The notes beneath the pieces are model-generated. The model did not search any database. It was given only the letters and a program-made list of their open reading frames with translations, and was not told the origin of the DNA. A DNA stretch of 33,640 nt, from the IMG/VR virus record IMGVR_UViG_3300004369_000069, positions 1 to 33,640 of that record; one strand, 5' to 3'. A program made the position numbers and the translations under genes. Below, piece after piece: positions 14,020 to 22,110 of this stretch; the first letter of the stretch is position 1, and the number at the start of each line of letters is the position of its first letter. Source of the stretch: a virus.

Positions 14020-14871
14020 ATGCGTTTAAACAACAGCGTACAAAAGATTGCTCTTGAAGATAAGTTGAGTAAGTTGCGTCCTCTTTTGGATGTGTCTATC
14101 CGTGATGCTGGGTTTGACCCTGCCGACTATACCGATGTTCAAGGATTGATTGATATGCTTCCGGGTATGCTGTCTGTAATTAGCGACGGAGACCCTGCTA
14201 GGTTCAGAGGCGGTTACCGGTTGTGGGCATCAGTTCCTCGTTCCGATCATCCTGATCATTGGATGAATCCGCTGTGCTCTTCTACGGAGACGCATATGCC
14301 TATGACCGTTGATGAGTTACACGGTAGGGAAGACTACAAGTCCACTGTCCTGAATCACACGGGTGCTGATTTTCTACGAATGATTGAAAAGCATTTAACA
14401 TTGTTCCATCATGAGGGTTTGGCTCATATCATTTATACCCAAGTTGACTCTGATGTAGGCGCAGGAATTATTGAACAGTTGCAGATGACTCATCCGTATA
14501 CTGCCGCTTGTTCTCTGCATGAGTTCTTTAAACTTCTGCTGGAGTGGCAGTGGGCGTTGTTGCACGCTGATAACACTGAGCCGGTTGCCCAGTTAGCGAG
14601 CGATGTGCTGGAGCATTTTGGACTGCACGTTGATGAAGAAGATTCCAACGAAATTGTTCGGGATTTGATGGCTCTTCCCGATATGCAGGTGGCACAATAT
14701 GTGAGAACCGGAGAGTGTTCTCTGAATCAAGTCACTCCCGATATGCCTTTGTCTTTCAGACTTTGGGCAGCAACTAACAATTTGATGGAAGAGCCTCGCC
14801 CGCTGCTTGCGCAACTATATAAAGATTGTGTATCATATAAGAATACAGAGAACGATTTAGCACGATTGTGA
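14020..14871 (+). CDS. Unknown 283-aa protein, mostly helical
   Basis: Start supported by GAAAGG at 14007-14012. It is predicted to be largely alpha-helical, with acidic and Leu-rich segments (LDVSIRDAGFDPADYTDVQGLIDMLPGML; VAQLASDVLEHFGLHVDEED). A central His-rich stretch (about residues 124-135, LTLFHHEGLAHIIY) contains HHEGLAH, similar in look to HExxH but with the wrong register (H-E-G-L-A-H), so no protease claim. No family recognised. It is first in a run of closely spaced genes leading to a possible methyltransferase and more oxygenases, after a promoter with an operator-like repeat. Function unknown. Confidence 0.6.
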   Translation: MRLNNSVQKIALEDKLSKLRPLLDVSIRDAGFDPADYTDVQGLIDMLPGMLSVISDGDPARFRGGYRLWASVPRSDHPDHWMNPLCSSTETHMPMTVDELHGREDYKSTVLNHTGADFLRMIEKHLTLFHHEGLAHIIYTQVDSDVGAGIIEQLQMTHPYTAACSLHEFFKLLLEWQWALLHADNTEPVAQLASDVLEHFGLHVDEEDSNEIVRDLMALPDMQVAQYVRTGECSLNQVTPDMPLSFRLWAATNNLMEEPRPLLAQLYKDCVSYKNTENDLARL

Positions 14872-14878
14872 GGAAATT

Positions 14879-15097
14879 ATGGCTGTAACCGTTTCAGAAG
14901 CACAACGCCAGAAGGCTAAAGAGAAGGCAATTGATTTTTTGAATCAGAATATTGTCTCTATGGCGATGATGCTGAATGTAGACACTTCAACTCTTGATTC
15001 AAGTTTTGTTATCCCGGTTGCTGAGGCTGACGCTGATTACCCTGCTTACCGGTCTTTGCTGACGATGGTGGAGAACCTAGAAGCACTAGAGTCATGA
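14879..15097 (+). CDS. Small unknown helical protein
   Basis: 72 residues, with GAGGAAA directly upstream of the ATG. Residues 8-35 are helix-like with alternating Lys/Glu (EAQRQKAKEKAIDFLNQNI), the remainder Ala/Asp-rich with a second helix (SLLTMVENLEAL). No Cys, no membrane segment. Overlaps the next gene by four bases (ATGA at 15094). It belongs to a set of three consecutive small genes of unknown role between the 283-residue protein and the possible methyltransferase. Confidence 0.5.
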   Translation: MAVTVSEAQRQKAKEKAIDFLNQNIVSMAMMLNVDTSTLDSSFVIPVAEADADYPAYRSLLTMVENLEALES

Positions 15098-15369
15098 AGA
15101 AGTATACCGTAACTGACGGTGCCGTGGAAACTGAGGCACAAGCCCGAGGTGTTGATATTAATGCTTTTGGCGAGTCCGACGAAGGCCCCGAACCGACTGA
15201 CGCTTCACATGTTGCTGAAGAACCAGTAAAGTTTGATACGTCCACGACAGCGTGGAATGTTCCATCAGGCGACGGGTTTCTGTGCCATTTCTATTCGGGT
15301 GACACTGATCCGTTACGCACTGCGCTGCCCTTGACCGCTGAGAATTTGGATGAGTTTGCTGATGAGTAG
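15094..15369 (+). CDS. Small acidic unknown protein
   Basis: 91 residues starting at the ATGA overlap. Strongly acidic (net negative) with a Thr/Val N-terminus (KKYTVTDGAVETEAQARGV) and a C-terminal TAENLDEFADE. The centre (TTAWNVPSGDGFLCHFYSG) could be a short beta hairpin. No known motif. Its end overlaps the next coding region. Likely co-expressed with its neighbours. Confidence 0.45.
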   Translation: MKKYTVTDGAVETEAQARGVDINAFGESDEGPEPTDASHVAEEPVKFDTSTTAWNVPSGDGFLCHFYSGDTDPLRTALPLTAENLDEFADE

Positions 15370-15661
15370 AACTGGAAATGCTAGTACCCCCGCCTATGAT
15401 GCTGCTGCTGACTTGGCTCACGTAGAACGGGAATTAATTACCGTTATGTATGTTTTGGGTATGGCAACAGACGATATTTCATCTTCATCGTTTGATGATA
15501 TTGTTGCTCAGATCAAAGCGACTTTCCCGTTCTTGCGTTTGGGGGAAGGTCGTAGTTTGGCGTCTAACGATGCGTTAAAGGAAGTTAATGTGCTTCTGAT
15601 GGTTAACGTGCGGCGATTGTGGCACCGCTGGCAGGTAGCAAGGAGTATTGTCAATGGATAA
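15362..15661 (+). CDS. Small unknown helical protein
   Basis: 99 residues if started at ATG 15362, which overlaps the previous stop (TAG 15367-15369); an in-frame ATG at 15350 would give four more residues. Predicted helical, with an acidic first half (YDAAADLAHVERELITVMYVL) and a basic C-terminus (NVRRLWHRWQVARSI). The amphipathic pattern suggests a soluble or peripheral helical bundle. No family recognised. Its end overlaps the next gene by eight bases. Confidence 0.45.
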   Translation: MSRTGNASTPAYDAAADLAHVERELITVMYVLGMATDDISSSSFDDIVAQIKATFPFLRLGEGRSLASNDALKEVNVLLMVNVRRLWHRWQVARSIVNG

Positions 15662-16397
15662 GATTCTAGGTAACAAGTTTTTAATTGCAAACGCTCTTAC
15701 ATATGAGTTTTCTAAAAACTCTTCTCAAGCGTTGGATTATGACTTCTTTGCTGTTTACGACGACATTGTTCGTGCTGTAAACACGGATTGGACTTCTCGT
15801 AACCTTGATCGTAGATCAATTGCGGTGGGAACCGACTATTACCTGCATGTCTGGGATTTACTTTCAGGTAAGGTTTCTGGCTGGAAAGAAATGGTTTACA
15901 TTTCGACAGGAATATATTCGCAAATGGTTGTCGATTTGGTTAAGCCTACTACCGCTCTTGTGGCTTCGCCTGACAGGAACTTTGACTTTGTGGCTGACCT
16001 AAACAGAAAGGGTGTTGCTCTTACGTTTCTTAACAACGATTGTCTACAGGCTTTTGAGGCACACGTTTTGACGCACCCTGAGTATCCGTTTACTGGTGAC
16101 TACACTGTAATTGAAGTTGAAGAACTGGAAGGGATGACCGAGCCACAGTTTGATTTGGTTCATATGCATTCCCCAGACTTGACTATCAACCCTGATTTAG
16201 TAGATAAGATTGTTGACGTTACTAACTCAGGTGGAGCGATTTACATTCCTGTTGCTAACGAGATGATGCGTCTGTACTCACCAGACTACTACATTGAGCC
16301 GCTGTACGACATGTACGAGGCGCTAGACGACCGTACAGACATTACAAGTTATCACATTCCCCACGCTATTGGGTTCCAAATCTTAGTTAAGCAGTAA
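15654..16397 (+). CDS. Possible Rossmann-fold methyltransferase-like protein
   Basis: 247 residues. ATG 15654 lies eight bases after AAGGAG (15640-15645); the earlier in-frame TTG at 15648 is too close to it. Around residues 80-100 (KEMVYISTGIYSQMVVDLVK) and 103-125 (ALVASPDRNFDFVADLN, then ALTFLNNDC) there is a strand-loop-helix series resembling a degenerate S-adenosylmethionine fold, followed by FDLVHMHSP and a GGAIYIPVANEMM strand, as in class I methyltransferases after motif IV. The glycine-rich motif I is poor, so the call is weak. It lies directly before an oxygenase gene, which would fit a modification pathway. Alternative: unrelated Rossmann protein. Confidence 0.4.
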   Translation: MDKILGNKFLIANALTYEFSKNSSQALDYDFFAVYDDIVRAVNTDWTSRNLDRRSIAVGTDYYLHVWDLLSGKVSGWKEMVYISTGIYSQMVVDLVKPTTALVASPDRNFDFVADLNRKGVALTFLNNDCLQAFEAHVLTHPEYPFTGDYTVIEVEELEGMTEPQFDLVHMHSPDLTINPDLVDKIVDVTNSGGAIYIPVANEMMRLYSPDYYIEPLYDMYEALDDRTDITSYHIPHAIGFQILVKQ

Positions 16398-16398
16398 A

Positions 16399-17466
16399 AT
16401 GACAGACGAAAATATTCAGCCCGAAGACTGGCGTAGTGGTGACCCGCACCCTGACACTCCTACAATTGATGACGATGCCGTCAAGGAAATTGGCGAGTTT
16501 GAAGTAGAGGACTTGGGAGGCGGCGTACTAGTTTTTCGCAACGCTGTAAAGGGTGACACCGAAGAAGTTTTCAAGTATATTGACGCACAGTCTGAAGTTT
16601 CTCATCAAAACAGATGGGAATACATCGTTGGTGAGGATGGTGAAAAGTATGGAATCAATGAAGATGGATTCCGTTACCGCCCTGAAGATATTCCAGCAAC
16701 TCCTGTACGCCTGCTTCATCCTGTTACTGAAGAGACGCCTGACGTTCCCCGTGAGTTCTTTCACAACATGGAAGACACTATTTACAAGGCGTTAATTCGT
16801 TACATTGACTACTTCCCCCTCATTGTTGGATGTGTGTGGTGGAAGAACCGTGGACACATTCTTCGCTACGCCGACGAGGGCATCCTCGGCGCTCACTGCG
16901 ACAATGACACAAACTACAAGGTGACTGAAGGGGTCAGATACATGCCTCGTGGGCAGATGGCCGCACGACAGACCTGCGGTTGCCTCGTGTACCTAAACGA
17001 CTCGGTGGATAGTGAGGAAGAGTTAGACGGTACCAACTTCACTGGCGGCGTCCTAGAGTTCTTCCATCTCGGTATTGAGTACAAGCCCAAGAAGGGCGAC
17101 ATTGTGTTCTTCCCCACGAACTATATGGCTTCACATCAGGTCAGCCGAATGGATGCCGGAGTACGTTACAGTTATCTGTCGTTCTTCGGTCAGGGTTCCC
17201 CGCACCAAGAGGCTAATATTAACATTGTTGAACCTGCTGACAGTTATCAGTGGTGCCCTGCGATGTGGATGAACAACATTTACGACGACTACGAAAAGTA
17301 TTGCAAGTCAGAGTATTCACGATTCTCCACTGGCGAAGAGCAGAACATTGGTATCAACCCTGTTTATCAGGGACGATGTGTAGCGCAGTACGGCACTACA
17401 CATGACGCTGAATCCGTAGACGATGCGGCTAATTGTGGAACTGACGGTGTACCAATTGAACCATGA
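16399..17466 (+). CDS. 2OG-Fe(II) oxygenase 4 (WW-GH subfamily)
   Basis: 355 residues, ATG one base after the previous stop. An acidic 35-residue lead precedes EDLGGGVLVFRNAV. The core has CVWWKNRGHILRY, iron ligands His166 and Asp168 (LGAHCDND), YLNDSVDSEEELDG-type insert before FTGGVLEFF, distal His246 (ASHQV) and Arg256 (GVRYSYLSFFGQG). Four proteins here (also at 18294, 19187 and on the - strand at 20495) share the WW[KR]xxGHxxxY segment just before HxD, marking a locally expanded subfamily. About 95 residues after the core include a PAMWMNNIYDDY segment also found in the others. Overlaps the TauD-like gene by four bases. Confidence 0.85.
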   Translation: MTDENIQPEDWRSGDPHPDTPTIDDDAVKEIGEFEVEDLGGGVLVFRNAVKGDTEEVFKYIDAQSEVSHQNRWEYIVGEDGEKYGINEDGFRYRPEDIPATPVRLLHPVTEETPDVPREFFHNMEDTIYKALIRYIDYFPLIVGCVWWKNRGHILRYADEGILGAHCDNDTNYKVTEGVRYMPRGQMAARQTCGCLVYLNDSVDSEEELDGTNFTGGVLEFFHLGIEYKPKKGDIVFFPTNYMASHQVSRMDAGVRYSYLSFFGQGSPHQEANINIVEPADSYQWCPAMWMNNIYDDYEKYCKSEYSRFSTGEEQNIGINPVYQGRCVAQYGTTHDAESVDDAANCGTDGVPIEP

Positions 17467-18284
17467 TTGATATAGTCAGTTGTACGTATGCGGATGTTAT
17501 GCGTGATCCTGAATACTTTGCTTGGAAGTTTCTTCACGATGGGGTTTTTGGTATACGTGGTTTGTACGCAACGGAAGAACAGCAGTTAGATATTATTTTG
17601 GCTATGGGCGATCAGGTGGGTTGGTCGCCTAGACATGCTGATTTCGATGAAAGTTTGCTGAGGCGATATGAGGAAGATCACTCACACACCTTTCAACATA
17701 AAGAGCACACCGAGAAAGACTTGTCTGTGAACTGGCATTTAGAGCATGTTTTTTCTTCACTGGAAAACTCTACAGTGACAGGATTTTGGAATATGCTGAA
17801 GTTTGATTGCCCATCTTCTGTGGGGATGACTTATTTTAGAGACAATTCAAAGTTAATTAATTTTTTACCGGCAGAGGTTATAGACTTTATGAGAAAGTCA
17901 GTAATTTCTAGTTCTGAGATTACTGATATGAAAGGTAATTTAACTTCTGTGAACCATAGAAATGCAATAGAGAAACATCCTTTTAAAGATGTTGAAGTGT
18001 TGCGGATATGTCAGGGAGACATTAGGCTGGTTTCTTTTGATGGGCGTGAGCCTACTTTATCTGAGCACGATCAGTTTCACCAGCACGTGGCAACGATTGA
18101 GACAGAGATAGTTTATAATGCATCTAAGAGGCTAACATGGAATTGGGAAGCCGGAGACTTATTGATAAGCGATTTGTTTGTTATGTCTCATGCTGTTGCT
18201 GGCGGTTTTAAACCGGGGGAGCGAAAGTTCTTGGGTTACTTCTGTAGTCACCCTTCGATTGACAGCGATTATTTGTTTCAGTAA
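17463..18284 (+). CDS. TauD/TfdA-type 2OG oxygenase
   Basis: 273 residues, ATG overlapping the previous stop. Unlike its neighbours it fits the TauD/TfdA branch: His92 and Glu94 (NWHLEH; Glu instead of Asp is known in the branch), a long insert, and near the end WNWEAGDLLISDLFVMSHAVAGGFKPGERKF in shortened form, with distal His243 and Arg254 as 2-oxoglutarate ligand. Relatives hydroxylate small molecules such as taurine, chloro-aromatics, carnitine precursors or amino-acid derivatives, so it may act on a different substrate from the P4H-like set. The stop codon is embedded in the -10 box of the next promoter. T-rich codon use resembles the rest of the phage. Confidence 0.75.
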   Translation: MIDIVSCTYADVMRDPEYFAWKFLHDGVFGIRGLYATEEQQLDIILAMGDQVGWSPRHADFDESLLRRYEEDHSHTFQHKEHTEKDLSVNWHLEHVFSSLENSTVTGFWNMLKFDCPSSVGMTYFRDNSKLINFLPAEVIDFMRKSVISSSEITDMKGNLTSVNHRNAIEKHPFKDVEVLRICQGDIRLVSFDGREPTLSEHDQFHQHVATIETEIVYNASKRLTWNWEAGDLLISDLFVMSHAVAGGFKPGERKFLGYFCSHPSIDSDYLFQ

Positions 18285-18287
18285 AAT
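18259..18287 (+). promoter_or_regulatory. Consensus promoter for leaderless oxygenase mRNA
   Basis: TTGACA (18259-18264), 17-bp spacer, TAAAAT (18282-18287), six bases, ATG at 18294. The -10 box includes the stop codon TAA (18282-18284) of the upstream gene. No Shine-Dalgarno site. Confidence 0.75.
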
Positions 18288-18293
18288 ATCTGT

Positions 18294-19187
18294 ATGTTTA
18301 TCAAGTACAATGATCCAGAGCCTGAAGATTTGGGTGGCGGCGTAGTTATTTTTCGTAACGCTGTTTCTTGTGACTGGGATAAAGTGTATGACGAAATTTC
18401 TGTTTTAGTAGACGAAGAATATGCTAGCATGTACACTGAGGTTACCGACCCTGAAACGGGTGAGGTTGCCTACGAGAACAAGAGCGGCTATCTGTTCGGG
18501 TTGGAAACTTATGAGTCGATGCCTCGCAGGGGATCGTCCCTTCACCTGAACCCCAGTTCGGATGTCCGTGAGTTGTTAAATGAACTAGAGGCTGCTAAAG
18601 ATGCGTGTTTGTTAAAGTATTTTGCATGTTATCCTTTGGCGTACAACTGTGTTTGGTGGAAGGTTAAAGGACACGTAGTGTCTTATGGCGATGGGGTGTA
18701 TCTCGGAGCGCATTCAGATATTAGCGCTGAGTACATTTACGGAGTCCACCGCACTTCGCAAGAGTTAGCGCTACGTAATGTCGTTTCTAATGTGACGTAT
18801 CTGAACTCATCAGTACCTGAAGCCGAACTAGACGGTAGAAACTTTACTGAAGGTACGCATAACTTCAACTACTTAGATATTGATCCTATTATTCCTGAAG
18901 CCGGAACAATCATATTCTTCCCATCGAATTACGTTGCTGCCCACGAAGTTCGTCCGGTAGGAAAGGGTAGGAGAATGTCGTACTTGGGCTGGTACTCTCA
19001 AGGTACTCCCAACCCTGCTGTAAGGGAAGACGTTGTTGACCCCCTACAGAATCCAGAAGGGGCAGAAGTCAGCACTAATGTATGGATGCCTACATTACGA
19101 GAAGACTATCGGGCATTTTTAGACGAGCGTGGCTATGACCACAACTCAGAGCAGTATCGAACTACTTTACTTAATTCGGAGGGATAA
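18294..19187 (+). CDS. 2OG-Fe(II) oxygenase 5 (WW-GH subfamily)
   Basis: 297 residues. It begins almost like gene 16399 (PEDLGGGVVIFRNAV), has CVWWKVKGHVVSY, iron ligands His140 and Asp142 (LGAHSDIS), a long insert, a modified FTEGTHNFNYLD in place of the usual FTGGxLxF, IIFFPSNYVAAHEV with His217, and Arg226/Arg227 (GKGRRMSYLGWY). The tail NVWMPTLREDYRAFLDERGY matches the WMxxxxxDY tail of gene 16399. All catalytic residues are present. The two are paralogs separated by the TauD-like gene. Followed by a TAATG overlap with the next paralog, giving a two-gene operon. Confidence 0.83.
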   Translation: MFIKYNDPEPEDLGGGVVIFRNAVSCDWDKVYDEISVLVDEEYASMYTEVTDPETGEVAYENKSGYLFGLETYESMPRRGSSLHLNPSSDVRELLNELEAAKDACLLKYFACYPLAYNCVWWKVKGHVVSYGDGVYLGAHSDISAEYIYGVHRTSQELALRNVVSNVTYLNSSVPEAELDGRNFTEGTHNFNYLDIDPIIPEAGTIIFFPSNYVAAHEVRPVGKGRRMSYLGWYSQGTPNPAVREDVVDPLQNPEGAEVSTNVWMPTLREDYRAFLDERGYDHNSEQYRTTLLNSEG

Positions 19188-19954
19188 TGATTACATCAGA
19201 GCACATTGGCATGGGGGTGGTTATTTGTCGCAACGTGTTGGACATTGATCCTGACTTTTTTGCAGAATACTGCGGGTGGCTCACTGGTCAGTCTGAGGAA
19301 ACTTTCAAGTTTGAAAAGGATCACGCTGTTAATCAGACAGGATTTAAGTTCAGCCTTGAGGACATCGGCATGGCTCCTCAGAGGTTCCTAGACACTCGTG
19401 GACGCAACCGTGATGAAGAAGTGCCTCAAAAGTATTTAGACTTCGTGGACTCCTGCGAAGATGCGTTGTACCGTGCGTTCGTTGAGTACTGCAATATTTT
19501 TCCTGATGCGGCCACGACTGCTTGGTGGCGACCACAAGGGCACGTTGCCGTGTATGATGCAGGCCAGAACATAGGTCCGCACTGCGACGATCAAGTCCCT
19601 TTTGAGTGGGGCGAGTCTCCGCCTAACCAAGTGTCAATGCACAATAGTACCAGTATTAATCTTTATCTAAACAACTGCGGAACTGATTATACCGGAGGAG
19701 AAATCAACTTTCCTCATGCTGGCCAAGCATTTGCTCCTGAGGCTGGCTCTGTTGCGATCTATCCATCTAGTTACGTTGGCCGTCACGAAGTCTACCCTGT
19801 AGAATCAGGAAGGCGTGTTGCATTTTTAAGTATGGCCTGCTACGGTGTTGATGCCCTTAACAACGAAGTTGTTGGGCAGGATGGCCCTAGAATCTGGATG
19901 CCTAACCTGATTTCCGATAGTCAGGCGGGGTCGATGGGCGGACGCCGGTCATAG
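19187..19954 (+). CDS. 2OG-Fe(II) oxygenase 6 (WW-GH subfamily)
   Basis: 255 residues, starting in the TAATG overlap. Shares HIGMGVVICRNVLD, TAWWRPQGHVAVY, His132 and Asp134 (IGPHCDDQ), LYLNNCGTDYTGGEINFPHAG, distal His200 (GRHEVYPV) and Arg209/Arg210 (SGRRVAFLSMACYG). The C-terminus again has WMPNLISDS. It is convergent with the - strand oxygenase gene and their 3' ends overlap by 34 bases (19921-19954). Probably a tandem duplicate of gene 18294 that has diverged in the linker between core strands. Confidence 0.83.
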   Translation: MITSEHIGMGVVICRNVLDIDPDFFAEYCGWLTGQSEETFKFEKDHAVNQTGFKFSLEDIGMAPQRFLDTRGRNRDEEVPQKYLDFVDSCEDALYRAFVEYCNIFPDAATTAWWRPQGHVAVYDAGQNIGPHCDDQVPFEWGESPPNQVSMHNSTSINLYLNNCGTDYTGGEINFPHAGQAFAPEAGSVAIYPSSYVGRHEVYPVESGRRVAFLSMACYGVDALNNEVVGQDGPRIWMPNLISDSQAGSMGGRRS

Positions 19955-20517
19955 ATTGAGAAGTCTACGTTCGGTGCCGTGTTAGGCTCTGCGGGGTCAA
20001 AGTTAGCGCCAATCACAAGTCTAGTTTCAGATGACTTCTGGCGCTCTGTCCAATGCAAAACATACGACGGAAATATAACGTACAGCCCTGACTGCGGCTG
20101 GATGTGAACATTCTTATTTACGGTGTTGCACCAAGTTGCGGATAGTATGAGTTTCGCAGAGTCTTCATCTGCGATTGGGTAGTACACTGCTGACCAGTAG
20201 TCCTCAGGGTAGATGTGAAAGTTAGCGTGGTGTGAATGAGGTCCCACACTCTTTCCTGCTTGCAAGTTTAGTGCCCACTGTGATTTTAAAACTAGAGTTT
20301 GATCTTCTGCGGCGTATTGCACTAGCCGTGTAAGTCTAGTGAGTAATTCGTTGATTTCTGGAGAGTCCGGTAGCAGGATGTCTTGGTCGTCCCACGGCTG
20401 GGTTCCGTCTCCGCAGGGTTCTCCATATTGTGCGATTTGTTGTGCAATCAATTCATTGTCAACATCTTCTGTTATCCCAAAAAAGTATGGGATATTAACT
20501 AGAGGCATTTTCTGCAT
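19921..20517 (-). CDS. 2OG-Fe(II) oxygenase 7 (PF13759-like)
   Basis: 198 residues on the - strand, last gene of a four-gene operon. Distinct from its neighbours: WALNLQAGKSVGPHSHHANF, a YWSAVYYPI strand, HIQPQSGLYVIFPSYVLHWTE and ETRLVIGANFDP match my memory of the putative oxygenase family PF13759, which uses an HxH-type pair (His94, His96) where other branches have HxD, plus distal His155 and Arg166. The N-terminal 85 residues are helical. It starts 23 bases inside the end of the upstream gene. Function unknown; relatives are frequent in marine bacteria and phages. Confidence 0.72.
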   Translation of the reverse strand: MQKMPLVNIPYFFGITEDVDNELIAQQIAQYGEPCGDGTQPWDDQDILLPDSPEINELLTRLTRLVQYAAEDQTLVLKSQWALNLQAGKSVGPHSHHANFHIYPEDYWSAVYYPIADEDSAKLILSATWCNTVNKNVHIQPQSGLYVIFPSYVLHWTERQKSSETRLVIGANFDPAEPNTAPNVDFSIYDRRPPIDPA

Positions 20518-21355
20518 GATTTATTTCCTTTCGTGTGCCTGTTGAGTTAAAGGCTCTGTGAATTGGTAGTAGTAAGTCTTCGCTAAGTTCGTTGTATTTC
20601 ACGTAGTTTGCATAGTCTTTGAATAGGTCATGCATCCATACTTGTCCACTGTTGATGTTGTGGTCATCTTCGATTATTGTCACCCCGTAATCCGGCGCAG
20701 AGGAACCTTGCCCAAAGTATGACAGGTAGGCGTATCTGTTGCCTGCCGTGATTGGCTTGACTTCATGGGCACAAATAAAGTTTGCTGGAAACAGTAGAAC
20801 GTCTCCGGCTTTGGGGGAGTAGGTCACGTCTGCGTATGGGAAAACAATTTTGCCTCCCTCATAGTCGTCGTTGAGATAAGCAATTGCTGCTAGGACGTGT
20901 TTGATGCCGAGTTGGTAATCAGGCTCATGGTGTGGTTGATAGTTGATGTCGTTGTCTGCGTGAAGCCCTAATGCTGATCCGGGCTTGTATGACAGCACGT
21001 GTCCTTTTGTTTTCCACCATAAGCAAGGTATAATCATGGGAAACTGCGTTGCGTATTTGAGCAAGGCATCGTAGATTTCAGTCTCCAAGTTTTTAAAGTA
21101 GGCTGATTGCCAGTCCTCTTCAAGTTCGTGAAAGTTGTTTATTCTTACACAGTTTGCGTCTAGTTCTTCTGGTGTGAACCGGTGACCGCTTAGGTTGGTG
21201 GCGTGTAGAATCTTACCTTTGTCGTCACGCACGTAGGTGTAGTGGCTGTCTAGGGCGTCTTGCCGTAGAGATTCAATGGCTGGAAAAATGTCAGGCTGAA
21301 TTGTTACGCCGTTTGAAATTTTAACAATGCCTGTCCCCAAGTGTTGAATGCTCAC
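20495..21355 (-). CDS. 2OG-Fe(II) oxygenase 8 (WW-GH subfamily)
   Basis: 286 residues from a GTG (GTGA overlap with the upstream gene's stop at 21352-21355). It has GTGIVKISNGVTIQP, CLWWKTKGHVLSY, His132 and Asp134 (LGLHADND), AYLNDDYEGGKIVFPYADVTYSPKAGDVLLFPAN in shortened form, His197 (CAHEVKPI) and Arg207 (GNRYAYLSYFGQG), and the WMHDLFKDY tail. It is the fourth member of the WW-GH subfamily but on the opposite strand, so an inversion accompanied duplication. Coding strand is A/C-rich, matching the plus-strand T/G bias seen across this window. Confidence 0.84.
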   Translation of the reverse strand: MSIQHLGTGIVKISNGVTIQPDIFPAIESLRQDALDSHYTYVRDDKGKILHATNLSGHRFTPEELDANCVRINNFHELEEDWQSAYFKNLETEIYDALLKYATQFPMIIPCLWWKTKGHVLSYKPGSALGLHADNDINYQPHHEPDYQLGIKHVLAAIAYLNDDYEGGKIVFPYADVTYSPKAGDVLLFPANFICAHEVKPITAGNRYAYLSYFGQGSSAPDYGVTIIEDDHNINSGQVWMHDLFKDYANYVKYNELSEDLLLPIHRAFNSTGTRKEINHAENASS

Positions 21356-22110
21356 TGTGCACTCCTAAACTTTGTGATTGCTGCGTTAAGAGCATGGTAG
21401 GGTTCGCCTAATGCTGTTGTTGTGTTGTAGTCGGTGTGGATAAACGTAAATATGTAATACTTTTGCCCGCCAGTTATTTCTAAACAGGCGTGTTCAAGTA
21501 GACAGGGTAAGAACACGATACTGCCTGCCGATGGGGATAGGTATGTATCTGTTCCGGGGAAATGCAGTTCCCCTCCTTGATAATCGTCGTTAAGGTACAG
21601 TAGAGCCGTCCAATCCATTGTGTTGTCAGGATTATCTGTGTTTCTATCAATGTGTGCTCCCATTGCGGCACCTGTACGATATTTACGCAGGCAGTAGTTT
21701 CTAGTGATGTACTCTGGCATAGTGTTACCGGTAAGGTCAGCCCACACCTGTAAGGCTTTGATGTAGTCTGGTTCGATTAAGTTTATAATTTCGTTTGCGT
21801 GTTTGTGCGCTTTACTGAAGTCTGGTGTGACTGTTATCCGGGGCCAATTTTCGTTTTGATTATTTTCTGTTATATCCCAGTCAAAGTGTTTAGCGACTCC
21901 TCTTCGCTGACCTTCTTCGTAAGAGAATACTTGCTTCCAGCCCTCTTCTGCTTTTACTGGCGACCCATCCCACCACTCGTCCCACGGTGGTATAACACGA
22001 AAAAGTTCATGATTTTTATCCTGTGCATTTATCTGGTCAATGAACTCTGCTGCGTTAGGTAAGGCGTTTTCTATATAAAGAACGTTATCTTGTAACTCAT
22101 GTACTTTCAC
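21352..22110 (-). CDS. 2OG-Fe(II) oxygenase 9 (P4H-like)
   Basis: 252 residues. The first 60 residues contain PPWDEWWDGSPV. The core has NYCLRKYRTGAAMGAHIDRN (His153, Asp155), LLYLNDDYQGGELHFP, LPCLLEHACLEITGG (His207), and Lys217 (GQKYYIFTFIHT) where Arg is usual. Typical of the phage P4H-like group (2OG-FeII_Oxy_3 type). The start overlaps the end of the upstream gene by 14 bases and its stop overlaps the GTG of the downstream gene, so translation is coupled along the operon. Confidence 0.82.
   Translation of the reverse strand: MKVHELQDNVLYIENALPNAAEFIDQINAQDKNHELFRVIPPWDEWWDGSPVKAEEGWKQVFSYEEGQRRGVAKHFDWDITENNQNENWPRITVTPDFSKAHKHANEIINLIEPDYIKALQVWADLTGNTMPEYITRNYCLRKYRTGAAMGAHIDRNTDNPDNTMDWTALLYLNDDYQGGELHFPGTDTYLSPSAGSIVFLPCLLEHACLEITGGQKYYIFTFIHTDYNTTTALGEPYHALNAAITKFRSAQ

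Noticed and set aside
14020-14871. HHEGLAH as a zinc-protease motif in the 283-aa protein
   Set aside because: Spacing is H-E-x-x-x-H, not HExxH, with no downstream ligand.
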